Shown: positions 56,821 to 64,000 of the stretch, in pieces
Layout of the letters: every line of letters begins with the position of its first letter
Position numbering within the stretch: the first letter of the stretch is position 1
Origin: Saccharospirillaceae bacterium
Lineage (GTDB): Bacteria > Pseudomonadota > Gammaproteobacteria > Pseudomonadales > Oceanobacteraceae
NCBI GenBank assembly: GCA_022448365.1
Contig: JAKVCS010000003.1
Location: forward strand, 248,001-312,000
Reading direction: 5' to 3'
DNA: 64,000 bases
Made by a program: the position numbers and the translations under genes
The notes under the pieces: generated by a model
Databases searched by the model: none
What the model was told of the DNA's origin: nothing
The model's input: only the letters and a program-made list of their open reading frames with translations

Positions 56821-57405
56821 TCAGTCTTCCGGCCGGAATTTTGCTTTGATCCAATGGTCGATACTCAGGTATTTACCGGCACCATTAAAAAATAACACTA
56901 ACAGCATTACCAAATACGTCACGGCAAACTCGATGCCGTTATTCAGTATCACAAAACTGCCCTTACCTGTGATCCAATCGTAATTACTGTTTTCACGCAA
57001 AATGTCCTTCGCCCGATTCAGGCGATCTGCCACTTCCGGGTCGGTGCTTTGTGCTATCGCATACCAACCGTTATCCCAATGCACAGCGAAGATTGCAACA
57101 ACCATGGTCACCATCAGGGGAATGGCTATGTAGCGGGTAGCAAAACCGATCAACAGAAATACAGCACCAATAATCTCTGTCCAGGTCGCCAGAAAAGCAA
57201 GCAGCTCAGGCGCAGGCAGCCCCAACCCCCAATCTGGATTACCAAACCAGGCAACCGTGCTATCAAAACCTGCCAGCTTATTGGTGCCAGCCATCCAGAA
57301 CGGGAAGAACAGGTAAATCCGTAACGCCAGTGGTCCTAAAAAATCAACAGACTTAGCGACATCAAGCTGGTCATGAACCCAATGGGCCAGCGATTGTATA
57401 CTCAT
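56821..57405 (-). CDS. DoxX-family membrane protein of the hvf operon
   Basis: A 194-residue membrane protein with about four spans. LALRIYLFFPFWMAGTNKLAGF and GLGLPAPELLAFLATWTEIIGAVFLLIGFATRY (parts: LATWTEIIGAVFLLIGF) match the DoxX family, often seen with hvf/buf peptide clusters. It has an additional loop (residues about 125-155) compared with the shorter relatives. The ATG at 57405 follows GGAG. Its role in the pathway is not established; a redox or quinone-linked function is suggested for the family. It is the fourth gene after hvfA, hvfB and hvfC. Confidence 0.85.
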   Translation of the reverse strand: MSIQSLAHWVHDQLDVAKSVDFLGPLALRIYLFFPFWMAGTNKLAGFDSTVAWFGNPDWGLGLPAPELLAFLATWTEIIGAVFLLIGFATRYIAIPLMVTMVVAIFAVHWDNGWYAIAQSTDPEVADRLNRAKDILRENSNYDWITGKGSFVILNNGIEFAVTYLVMLLVLFFNGAGKYLSIDHWIKAKFRPED

Positions 57406-57441
57406 GAATTGTGCTCCGGGAACCACGTAAAAATTAACTAA

Positions 57442-58209
57442 CTAAACAACACTGCCGCCAAGGATTAACCCTTGTTGACGCCATTCCTCAAGAATAGATA
57501 ACCCACCCTGAAGTGCCACCGGCGATCGTTCGAGGTCGTTTTCCAGCAGCAACTGTTCGACTGCCTGCAAGCCTGTCAGTTCCGCTGACTTCAGTTTAAT
57601 CAGCAAATGAATCGTCATTAGATTCGTTTCAATAAAACGCACTTGATCCTGGCGATCACGAAACACAATTAATGCCGTTTGATGAGGCTCTGGATGGATA
57701 TTCTCAACACTGATACGGTGTACCGGATATTGATACACAAAACCCTGAGCCGCAGCAGCAAACCGTGGGACGGTTGAACTGAGGTCAGCGTTTGCGTCAA
57801 TATCCACGCTGACTTCGTCTTCACTGACATCGATGGCCAGTTCTAGCCACTCATAATGCGCTAGCTCATATAAATAATCAGGGTCATCGGGATGAGCCCG
57901 AAACTCCTGCTCCAGATACGCTAGGAATTCCTGCGGGATTTCCAGAAAATAAGGTGTTTGGCAAAAATGACTCTCGAAGAAATCCCGTGCAATTTCATTC
58001 CAGCGTTTGGCTCCGATGATTTCCGCACACACCGGGAAAGTTCCATCAAGAAAACCACTCACATTATTAAAAAACAGATCGCTGTAGATTTTCATTCGTC
58101 GGGGATCGATATCTGCAGGAATCGGATGTTTATGAGGTGCACGAATATGAGCTGCGAACGCGCGCTGGGTGTCGATGTGTTTTGCGGATACTGATCCAGA
58201 CTTCGCCAT
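57442..58209 (-). CDS. hvfC: HvfC-family partner protein (DUF2063)
   Basis: A 255-residue protein of the DUF2063/HvfC type: RRMKIYSDLFFNNVSGFLDGTFPVCAEIIGAKRWNEIARDFFESH (parts: YSDLFFNNVSGFLDGTFPV, ARDFFESHFCQTPYF) is the helical N-terminal domain, followed by a beta-rich C-terminal part. In hvf/bufferin systems this protein works with the MNIO enzyme, acting as a recognition or scaffold partner for the precursor. It starts at ATG 58209, one base after the hvfB stop; an upstream ATG (58269) lies in hvfB. Confidence 0.87.
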   Translation of the reverse strand: MAKSGSVSAKHIDTQRAFAAHIRAPHKHPIPADIDPRRMKIYSDLFFNNVSGFLDGTFPVCAEIIGAKRWNEIARDFFESHFCQTPYFLEIPQEFLAYLEQEFRAHPDDPDYLYELAHYEWLELAIDVSEDEVSVDIDANADLSSTVPRFAAAAQGFVYQYPVHRISVENIHPEPHQTALIVFRDRQDQVRFIETNLMTIHLLIKLKSAELTGLQAVEQLLLENDLERSPVALQGGLSILEEWRQQGLILGGSVV

Positions 58210-58210
58210 A

Positions 58211-59050
58211 TTAGCCAGCCTGAATAGACTTTGCGTTGACCTGAAGTTGCAGAGATCGAATCTGATCAACCTCGGTGACTAATTCCCCAATGGCAGGGAA
58301 ATTAAAATCTCGTTCCAGCAGTGTCGGAATAACACCGTGAATTTTGTAGGTTTCTGCCAGCACATCCCAAACGATGTCTTTTACTTCCATTCCGTGAGTA
58401 TCAACCAACAGGTCGTCTGCTTCGTCAAAATGACCAGCAACGTGCAGATATTTGATACGTTCAGTTGGCATCGCTTTGATAAATGCCATGGCGTCAGTAC
58501 CATGATTGACGCTGTTGACATAAACATTATTCACGTCCAGCAGCAGGTCACAGTCTGCCGTTTCGATCACAGCTCTGACAAATTCTGCTTCTTCCATTTC
58601 TTTTCCCGGCTCTGCATATGCCGAAACATTTTCGATAATAAGCCGCTGCCCGATGATATCCTGAACTCTCTGGATGCGTTCAGAGACGTATTTAACCGCC
58701 TGGTCGGTAAATGGAATCGGCATCAGGTCGTACATGTGCCCCTGATCGCTGCAATAGCTGAGGTGCTCGCTGTACGCCTTAATACCGTGTTCGTCGATGA
58801 ATTGCTTCACCTGGCGAACAAAGTCCTCATCCAATGGTGCCGGACTGCCTATCGACAAAGACAGGCCGTGACACACAAAATCGTATTTTTCAGTAAATGA
58901 ACGGAACGATTTCCCGAGACGCCCACCAACGCCAATCCAGTTTTCTGGCGCAACTTCCATAAAATCGATTTTGTGCTCAGGTACGTCTGCCAACGGGCTC
59001 ATCAGAGCCCGTCGCAAACCCAACCCGGCACCTTGGACAGGATATTTCAT
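58211..59050 (-). CDS. hvfB: MNIO-family (DUF692) peptide-modifying enzyme HvfB
   Basis: A 279-residue TIM-barrel enzyme of the MNIO (DUF692) family, multinuclear non-haem iron oxygenases that modify cysteines of ribosomal peptides. GLGLRRAL, FMEVAPENWIG, the metal-ligand histidine regions CHGLSLSIGS and YSEHLSYC, RLIIENVSAYAEPG and LLDVNNVYVNSVNHG are the family pattern (HLSYC and NVYVNS with His/Asp/Glu ligands). HvfB was shown to act on Cys in EGKCG motifs of the HvfA-type peptide, which lies 6 bp upstream here. The enzyme is thus very likely to process the repeat peptide in this operon. Confidence 0.93.
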   Translation of the reverse strand: MKYPVQGAGLGLRRALMSPLADVPEHKIDFMEVAPENWIGVGGRLGKSFRSFTEKYDFVCHGLSLSIGSPAPLDEDFVRQVKQFIDEHGIKAYSEHLSYCSDQGHMYDLMPIPFTDQAVKYVSERIQRVQDIIGQRLIIENVSAYAEPGKEMEEAEFVRAVIETADCDLLLDVNNVYVNSVNHGTDAMAFIKAMPTERIKYLHVAGHFDEADDLLVDTHGMEVKDIVWDVLAETYKIHGVIPTLLERDFNFPAIGELVTEVDQIRSLQLQVNAKSIQAG

Positions 59051-59056
59051 AGGTGT

Positions 59057-59449
59057 TTAGTGACTACCGCCACATTTACCTTCACCACACTTCCCTTCAG
59101 AGGAAGACTTGCTGCTGCCGCCGCACTTGCCTTCACCACACTTTCCTTCAGAAGACGACTTGCTGCTGCCGCCGCACTTGCCTTCACCACACTTACCTTC
59201 GCTCGAAGACTTTTCACTTCCGCCACATTTGCCTTCACCGCACTTACCTTCCGAAGACGACTTGCCGCTCCCCCCACATTTGCCTTCACCACACTTTCCT
59301 TCACCGTGATGACCCGCGAGTTTATAGCCACCCTGCAGTTCGGCAGATGCAAATGGATTTTCGGCGGCATTTGCCAGTGGCGCCTGAGACATTGCAGTCA
59401 CAAATGCAGTACCCAGAACAGCTGCTACAGGTTTGATTGTCTTAGCCAT
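59057..59449 (-). CDS. hvfA: HvfA-type RiPP precursor with ten EGKCG motifs
   Basis: A 130-residue secreted precursor. Residues 1-28 are a Sec signal peptide ending in ANA. A short spacer (29-49) is followed by a repeat region (residues 50-130) of EGKCGEGKCGGSSKSSS-like units: four full 17-residue units and a final partial one give ten EGKCG copies. HvfB-type enzymes convert cysteines of this motif into copper-binding heterocycles (bufferin/oxazolin-type RiPPs). This peptide is longer and more repetitive than usual. AGGAA precedes the ATG. Expression under metal stress is expected but no operator was recognised. Confidence 0.92.
   Translation of the reverse strand: MAKTIKPVAAVLGTAFVTAMSQAPLANAAENPFASAELQGGYKLAGHHGEGKCGEGKCGGSGKSSSEGKCGEGKCGGSEKSSSEGKCGEGKCGGSSKSSSEGKCGEGKCGGSSKSSSEGKCGEGKCGGSH
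59060..59302 (-). repeat. Tandem 51-bp repeat in hvfA
   Basis: Five in-frame units of 51 bp (the last shortened) code for the EGKCGEGKCGG core plus the GSSKSSS linker. Units differ by a few synonymous and conservative changes, with the outer copies more alike at the DNA level (for example GAGGAAGACTTGCTG and GAAGACGACTTGCTG). Such perfect-frame repeats can change copy number by slippage. Confidence 0.9.
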
Positions 59450-59641
59450 AGTTGTTTCCTACTCTTTTATTCGAAGTTTTAATCATAGTCCGCTTATCGG
59501 ATGCAGTATCCGGAAGTTGATAAGCCCGGTGAACTTGCATGGTCATTAGTTACCGGAAACGTCTGACAGTTCAATATTTTTTTCTGCTGTGCGCCTTCTT
59601 CACGCGACAACCGGATAAAACCATCGTGTTCCCTGCCATGA

Positions 59642-62600
59642 TCAGAGTTTTGCAATCTCCCGCCAGCGTTTCTGTAAGCGCTTCAATGAGACCGGTTCTT
59701 TCGTCCCCAGCGGTTGGGCAAACAAAGACACCCGCCACTCTTCCAGCATCCAACAGAAATCATCAAGCTCGGAACCGTCTGTCACCTGAGTCTTATCCGC
59801 CACGTCACGATAGGGCTTGTACACGCTGTCGAACTCAATCATCGATTGGCGATCACGTGCCAGATTACCCTGCAGTTTGTCGATACGGTAATCCATTGCT
59901 TTCAGATAACGACTGAAACTTTGCAGATGTAACCAGGTGGTTCGTTGCATAAAGCCTTTGGCCATTAAACGCTCCAGATGCGCTTTCACGTCTGAATAGG
60001 TCATCGCACGATCCAGACTGACCGCTCCCCCCATGGCTTTGAGAATCTTGTGCCGCAGATTAATCCAGTCAATAAACTGTACCAATAGCTTTCCACCATG
60101 ATCGAACAGTTCCGAGCGACGCTCCGATCGCTGCTTAAACTCCTGCTCAAGATACGGCAGGTCATCATCCAGTGGCACGAACACTTGGATAAAGGTAGCT
60201 TGAATCAAATCCTGGGTGATTTCAGCCTCGGAACCCAACCCCTTGCAGTAAAGCCATTTTCCCTTCATCTGTTGCTGAATGTGCGATTTAAGCGCCCGTT
60301 CCTGATCCGGTAGTTGGCGACGCATCAACTGACAAACGCCCATTCGGTGTTGGCGACTGGCCTCAAACTCATCGGCTTCCACCGTCAGTTGAATATCCGA
60401 CTTCTCAGCATTTTCCTTGGTTGGTTTCAGACACGGGAAAGCACGCACCGGCAGACCGTTGACTTCAGTTTGTGTACTGTGTGGCAAGTCGCCGAAGTCC
60501 CAATTATTTACCTGATCACGCTGAAAACCAGAATGGCTCAAGTCCTGAATCTGCGCCTGGGAAGCATCAGTATACTGCTCTTTTAACGCCGTTAAATCAC
60601 GGCTTTGCGCCAACAGTTTACGATCCGCCATCACGCGGATATTCATCCGCAGATGATCCGGCAATTCGATATCGCGCAACTGTTGCATCTCAATCTGTTC
60701 CGGACGCAGATCGTAATTAAGAAAGTTCAGTAACTGGCTGTACAACCCCCCATTCGCCGGGCTGCATTTGTTCAAAAACGCCTGGGCAGTGTTCGGCACC
60801 GGTACAAACTGCTTACGAATGGATTTTGGTAAGCCTTTGATCAGAGCAACCACCTTGTCTTCGATAAAGCCCGGAACCAGCCATTCGGTTTGTTCAGCCG
60901 GCACCTGCTGCAACATGGCCACTGGCACACTCAACGACACGCCATCGTCTTTTGTGCCGGGGGCAAAGCTGTAGGTCAGCGGGAACGCCATACCCTGCCA
61001 GTCCAGCTCAGTCGGGTAATCTTGTGCGCCAACACCCGCAGCTTCCGGGCTTAACAGGAAGTCACGACTGAAATACATGGCCTGCTTTTCTGCAGCATTG
61101 GCTTTTTCGAACCAGCGCTCCAGGTGTTTGGTGGTAACGATAGGCTCCGGCAGCACTTTGTTGTAGAACTCCGCCAGATACGCATCATCAATCACCAGGT
61201 CCCGGCGGCGGGATTTTTCTTCGTATTCCGTCACCTCCTCCAGCAGCTTGAGGTTCTTGTTATAGAAATCCGCTTTGGTACGAATCTTCTGCTCAACCAA
61301 GCCTTCCTGAATCAGAATCTCACGGGCTTCTTTCGGATGCGTATTGGCATAGTTCACCCGTTTTTTCGGGTTAATAATCAAGCCATATAAGGTACTTTGC
61401 TCAAACGCCACCACCTGACCTCGCTGCCCCTGCCAATGAGGCTCGAAATACTGGTATTTCAGTAACGGCTTACCAATTTCTTCAATCCACTGGGGCTCAA
61501 TCTTCGCTACCGTCCTGGCAAACAGCTTGGAGGTTTCGACCAGCTCCGCAGCCATCATCCATTTCGGCTTTTTCTTGTATTGGCTGGAAGCCGGGAAAAT
61601 CCATAACTTACGATTACGGGCACCCAGGTATTCCATGTTTTCAGATTTGAAACCAATCTGGCTCAACATACCGGACAGCAGCGACTTATGAACGGCCTCG
61701 TAATCAGCCGCCTTATCTGTTTCTTCCAGGCCCAGTTCTTTGCATAAAATATGTAATTGGCGGTGCGTATCACGCCACTCACGCATGCGCATAAAATTCA
61801 AAAAATATTTCGCACACCACTTACGCAGCTGATTCTGAGACAACTCCTGGCGTTGCTCTTCAAATTCATTCCACAGGTTTAGCAAGCTGGTAAAATCGGA
61901 GTCTTCGTCTTTCCAGGTACGGTGTTTCTCGTCCGCCTGCTGTTGTTTCTCCGGCGGTCGTTCTCTTGGGTCCTGAACGGTTAATGCAGCCGCAATAACT
62001 AGTACTTCTTTCAGTGCATTTTGCTTTTGTGCTTCCAGCATCATACGACCGATTCTTGGATCGACGGGCAAACGCGCCATTTGCCGTCCCAATTCGGTTA
62101 GATGCTGTTTTTCGTTCACAGCTTCCAATTCCAATAGCAAATTAAAGCCATCTTTTACAAAACGCTCGTCGGGTGCATCAACAAATGGGAAATCCTGCAA
62201 ACGACCCAACTTCAGATGTAACATCTGCAGCACGACCGCCGCCAGGTTGGTGCGACGAATCTCCGGATCAGTAAATTCCGGCCGTCCCTCAAAATCGGCT
62301 TCTTCATACAAACGAATACACACACCCGGCGCAACACGGCCACATCGACCTGCCCGCTGATTAGCACTGGCTTGTGAGATTGCCTCAATCGGCAAACGCT
62401 GCACTTTGCTGCGGTAGCTATAGCGACTGATGCGCGCAACACCAGAGTCAACAACGTAACGGATCCCCGGTACCGTTAACGAGGTCTCCGCCACGTTGGT
62501 CGCAAGCACGACCCGGCGGCCGCCATGTGGTTTGAAAATTTTCTGCTGATCACCGGCGCTTAAACGTGCGTATAACGGTAAAATATCGGTCGCTGGTAAT

Positions 62601-63619
62601 TGCGCACGGCGCAAAACTTCAGCACATTCACGAATGTCTCGTTCACCCGGTAAGAATACCAATACATCACCAGGTTGCCCTTTGGCTTTGTCTTCTGTTC
62701 TCAGTTCCGCCAGGGCATCCACAATGCCTTCAAACAATGAGCGATCCTCGCCCTCTTCGTCTTCACGAACCAGCGGGCGATAGCGGGTTTCTACCGGAAA
62801 TGTGCGGCCAGACACTTCAATCACAGGCGCTGGTTTGCCATTTTCATCCGCAAAATGCTTGGCAAAGCGATCAACGTCGATGGTGGCCGAGGTAATAATG
62901 ACTTTCAGATCCGGACGTTTCGGCAACATCTGTTTCAAATAGCCCATCAGAAAGTCGATATTCAGGCTGCGTTCGTGCGCTTCATCGATGATGATGACGT
63001 CGTATTCATTGAGAAACTTATCGTGTTGAGTTTGGGCCAGCAGGATGCCGTCAGTCATCAGCTTGATGCGGGTCTGATCATTGCTTTGATCGGTAAAACG
63101 TACCTGAAAACCGACCTGATTACCGAGCTGACATTGCAGCTCTTCGGCAATTCGACCAGCCACGGCACGCGCCGCCAGTCTTCGTGGCTGGGTATGGGCA
63201 ATACGGCCGAATATCCCTAACCCGGCTTCCAGACACACCTTGGGCAGCTGTGTGGTTTTACCAGAGCCGGTTTCACCAGCCACAACAACCACCTGATTTT
63301 CTTTAACCGCCTTGAGGATTTCGTCCTTACGCTCAGAAACGGGCAAGTCCGGATAACTGATTGCTAGCGGCCCGGAGCGCAGCTTAACCAGCTCCTGGCT
63401 TTTCTGAATGCGGGCCAACAGTTTCTCAAGCACCTTGTCGAAGGGCTTTCCCTCTTCGACCAGCGATTTAATCTGGCGCACACTGCGACGTAGCGGAAAT
63501 CTGTCTTTAATCAGACAGTGATCAATCGCCTGATATAAGGCTTTAATATCAGTACCACTATTAACATTGGTATTTGCGGAAGAATCGGTCGGATGATCGG
63601 ACAAAACAGGGGCACTCAA
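59642..63619 (-). CDS. hrpA: ATP-dependent RNA helicase HrpA
   Basis: A 1325-residue DEAH-box helicase, close to the 1300 of E. coli HrpA. The P-loop GETGSGKTTQ, the DEAH box in IIIDEAHERSLNIDFLMGYL, SATID motif III, and the later RAGRCGR motif VI are present, followed by the OB-fold region and a long C-terminal domain specific to HrpA. It rescues stalled ribosomes from mRNA in E. coli. It lies between the hvf operon and fadD on the minus strand; its start is ATG at 63619. Confidence 0.95.
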   Translation of the reverse strand: MSAPVLSDHPTDSSANTNVNSGTDIKALYQAIDHCLIKDRFPLRRSVRQIKSLVEEGKPFDKVLEKLLARIQKSQELVKLRSGPLAISYPDLPVSERKDEILKAVKENQVVVVAGETGSGKTTQLPKVCLEAGLGIFGRIAHTQPRRLAARAVAGRIAEELQCQLGNQVGFQVRFTDQSNDQTRIKLMTDGILLAQTQHDKFLNEYDVIIIDEAHERSLNIDFLMGYLKQMLPKRPDLKVIITSATIDVDRFAKHFADENGKPAPVIEVSGRTFPVETRYRPLVREDEEGEDRSLFEGIVDALAELRTEDKAKGQPGDVLVFLPGERDIRECAEVLRRAQLPATDILPLYARLSAGDQQKIFKPHGGRRVVLATNVAETSLTVPGIRYVVDSGVARISRYSYRSKVQRLPIEAISQASANQRAGRCGRVAPGVCIRLYEEADFEGRPEFTDPEIRRTNLAAVVLQMLHLKLGRLQDFPFVDAPDERFVKDGFNLLLELEAVNEKQHLTELGRQMARLPVDPRIGRMMLEAQKQNALKEVLVIAAALTVQDPRERPPEKQQQADEKHRTWKDEDSDFTSLLNLWNEFEEQRQELSQNQLRKWCAKYFLNFMRMREWRDTHRQLHILCKELGLEETDKAADYEAVHKSLLSGMLSQIGFKSENMEYLGARNRKLWIFPASSQYKKKPKWMMAAELVETSKLFARTVAKIEPQWIEEIGKPLLKYQYFEPHWQGQRGQVVAFEQSTLYGLIINPKKRVNYANTHPKEAREILIQEGLVEQKIRTKADFYNKNLKLLEEVTEYEEKSRRRDLVIDDAYLAEFYNKVLPEPIVTTKHLERWFEKANAAEKQAMYFSRDFLLSPEAAGVGAQDYPTELDWQGMAFPLTYSFAPGTKDDGVSLSVPVAMLQQVPAEQTEWLVPGFIEDKVVALIKGLPKSIRKQFVPVPNTAQAFLNKCSPANGGLYSQLLNFLNYDLRPEQIEMQQLRDIELPDHLRMNIRVMADRKLLAQSRDLTALKEQYTDASQAQIQDLSHSGFQRDQVNNWDFGDLPHSTQTEVNGLPVRAFPCLKPTKENAEKSDIQLTVEADEFEASRQHRMGVCQLMRRQLPDQERALKSHIQQQMKGKWLYCKGLGSEAEITQDLIQATFIQVFVPLDDDLPYLEQEFKQRSERRSELFDHGGKLLVQFIDWINLRHKILKAMGGAVSLDRAMTYSDVKAHLERLMAKGFMQRTTWLHLQSFSRYLKAMDYRIDKLQGNLARDRQSMIEFDSVYKPYRDVADKTQVTDGSELDDFCWMLEEWRVSLFAQPLGTKEPVSLKRLQKRWREIAKL

Positions 63620-63737
63620 CTAAAAACCGTTGTTTCAGTGTTGTTTTGCAAAACAGCGACACGATCACAGGCACAGGGAGGTGCCTTTGATCCGGAGGAC
63701 GCAAAATAACGCTGGAATAACAGTATTAAAAATCCAA

Positions 63738-63771
63738 TAAAAAACGCCCGGCCGGTTTCCCGGGCGGGCGT
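63738..63771 (-). terminator. Terminator of fadD
   Basis: A GC-rich 12-bp stem with one mismatch (arms 63744-63755 and 63759-63771) followed, on the minus strand, by a T-run TTTTTT. It lies 26 bp after the fadD stop. Confidence 0.85.
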
Positions 63772-63796
63772 ATTCTAACAGTTTTACCAGAACTTA

Positions 63797-64000
63797 TTAG
63801 CTCTTAGCTAACTCTTCGTCACGCAGCTCACGTCGCAAAATCTTGCCGACGTTGGTTTTTGGCAACTCGTCACGGAATTCAATATGACGTGGCACTTTGT
63901 AAGCCGTGAGGCGCTCACGACACCAATCAACCACATCGGAAGCTGTCAGATTTTCGTTACTGGAAACCAGGAACACTTTAACCGCCTCTGAGCTCTTTGG
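63797..64000 (-). CDS. fadD: Long-chain fatty acid-CoA ligase, C-terminal part
   Basis: The final 67 residues of an acyl-CoA ligase; the rest lies beyond the window. [41 protein letters not shown] (parts: [28 protein letters not shown]) are the C-terminal domain of FadD, with the catalytic Lys in NVGKIL. The gene runs in the minus direction and ends in the terminator just below. Confidence 0.9.
   Translation of the reverse strand, partial: PKSSEAVKVFLVSSNENLTASDVVDWCRERLTAYKVPRHIEFRDELPKTNVGKILRRELRDEELAKS

Noticed and set aside
58973-59482. Long plus-strand open frame across the hvfA repeats
   Set aside because: It is the antisense of the Cys-rich repeat; it has no ribosome binding site and its repetitive Ala/Phe/Thr/Leu protein is a mirror of the hvfA codons. 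The minus-strand hvfA has a signal peptide, a ribosome binding site and a matching modifying enzyme.

Overview
The window is a chromosomal stretch of a gammaproteobacterium, most likely a marine member of the Oceanospirillales / Saccharospirillaceae-like group. This rests on gene content, not on a marker gene: an RssB/RssC-type pair, ppsA-ppsR, a single-chain CysI with a DUF934 partner, a Fil-like cluster otherwise known to me from Acinetobacter, a PabB of the stand-alone type, and HrpA. No rRNA, tRNA, CRISPR array, insertion sequence or prophage was seen. Coding density is high and most genes sit in short operons with clear intrinsic terminators.

Layout. 0-5 kb: a periplasmic rhodanese, then tal-terB-tus-like (transaldolase, TerB-fold protein, and a protein resembling the replication-fork-trap protein Tus), a PilZ protein and a lipoprotein metallo-beta-lactamase-fold gene. 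5-10 kb: an unusual MlaC / solute-binding-protein fusion, rluA, a DUF1461 membrane protein, two alpha/beta hydrolases, sixA. 10-14.6 kb: gpsA, an RssB/RssC-like partner-switch pair, PilZ, nfuA. 15-27 kb: metH, a MATE pump, a glycerophosphodiesterase, the sulfite reductase pair, a CPA2 antiporter, a chemoreceptor with an HBM-like sensor. 27-36 kb: a complete propionyl-CoA to succinyl-CoA module (carboxylase beta, atypical 951-aa carboxylase alpha, epimerase, mutase, MeaB chaperone). 36-42 kb: rraA, an SDR, a lipase-like protein, ppsA divergent from its regulator ppsR. 42-48.5 kb: a five-gene Fil-like surface system (secreted FilA-like protein, C39 peptidase, two outer-membrane-type proteins, FilE-like protein) with an overlapping downstream hydrolase. 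48.8-55.9 kb: pabB, thrH, cysH, cysB, a TauE exporter, a tiny HTH protein, a DUF72 protein, DAHP synthase. 56-59.5 kb: mlaA and an hvf/bufferin-type RiPP operon (Cys-rich repeat precursor, MNIO enzyme, partner protein, DoxX). 59.6-64 kb: hrpA and the 3' end of fadD.

How the parts connect. Sulfur assimilation is scattered over three loci (cysI-DUF934, cysH, cysB/tauE), but each carries a perfect TATTC-N7-GAATA palindrome close upstream, which I read as one regulon, probably CysB's. Cobalamin-dependent enzymes occur twice (MetH, methylmalonyl-CoA mutase) without cobalamin synthesis genes in view. Outer-membrane lipid transport appears twice (MlaA and the MlaC fusion) in separate places.

The two regions most likely to hold a less described system are the hvf operon, whose precursor carries ten EGKCG motifs in five 51-bp repeats, and the Fil-like cluster. 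In the latter, the secreted protein has an ELxxVxGQ sequence just after its signal peptide, reminiscent of the leaders cut by C39 peptidases, and a C39 peptidase is the next gene.
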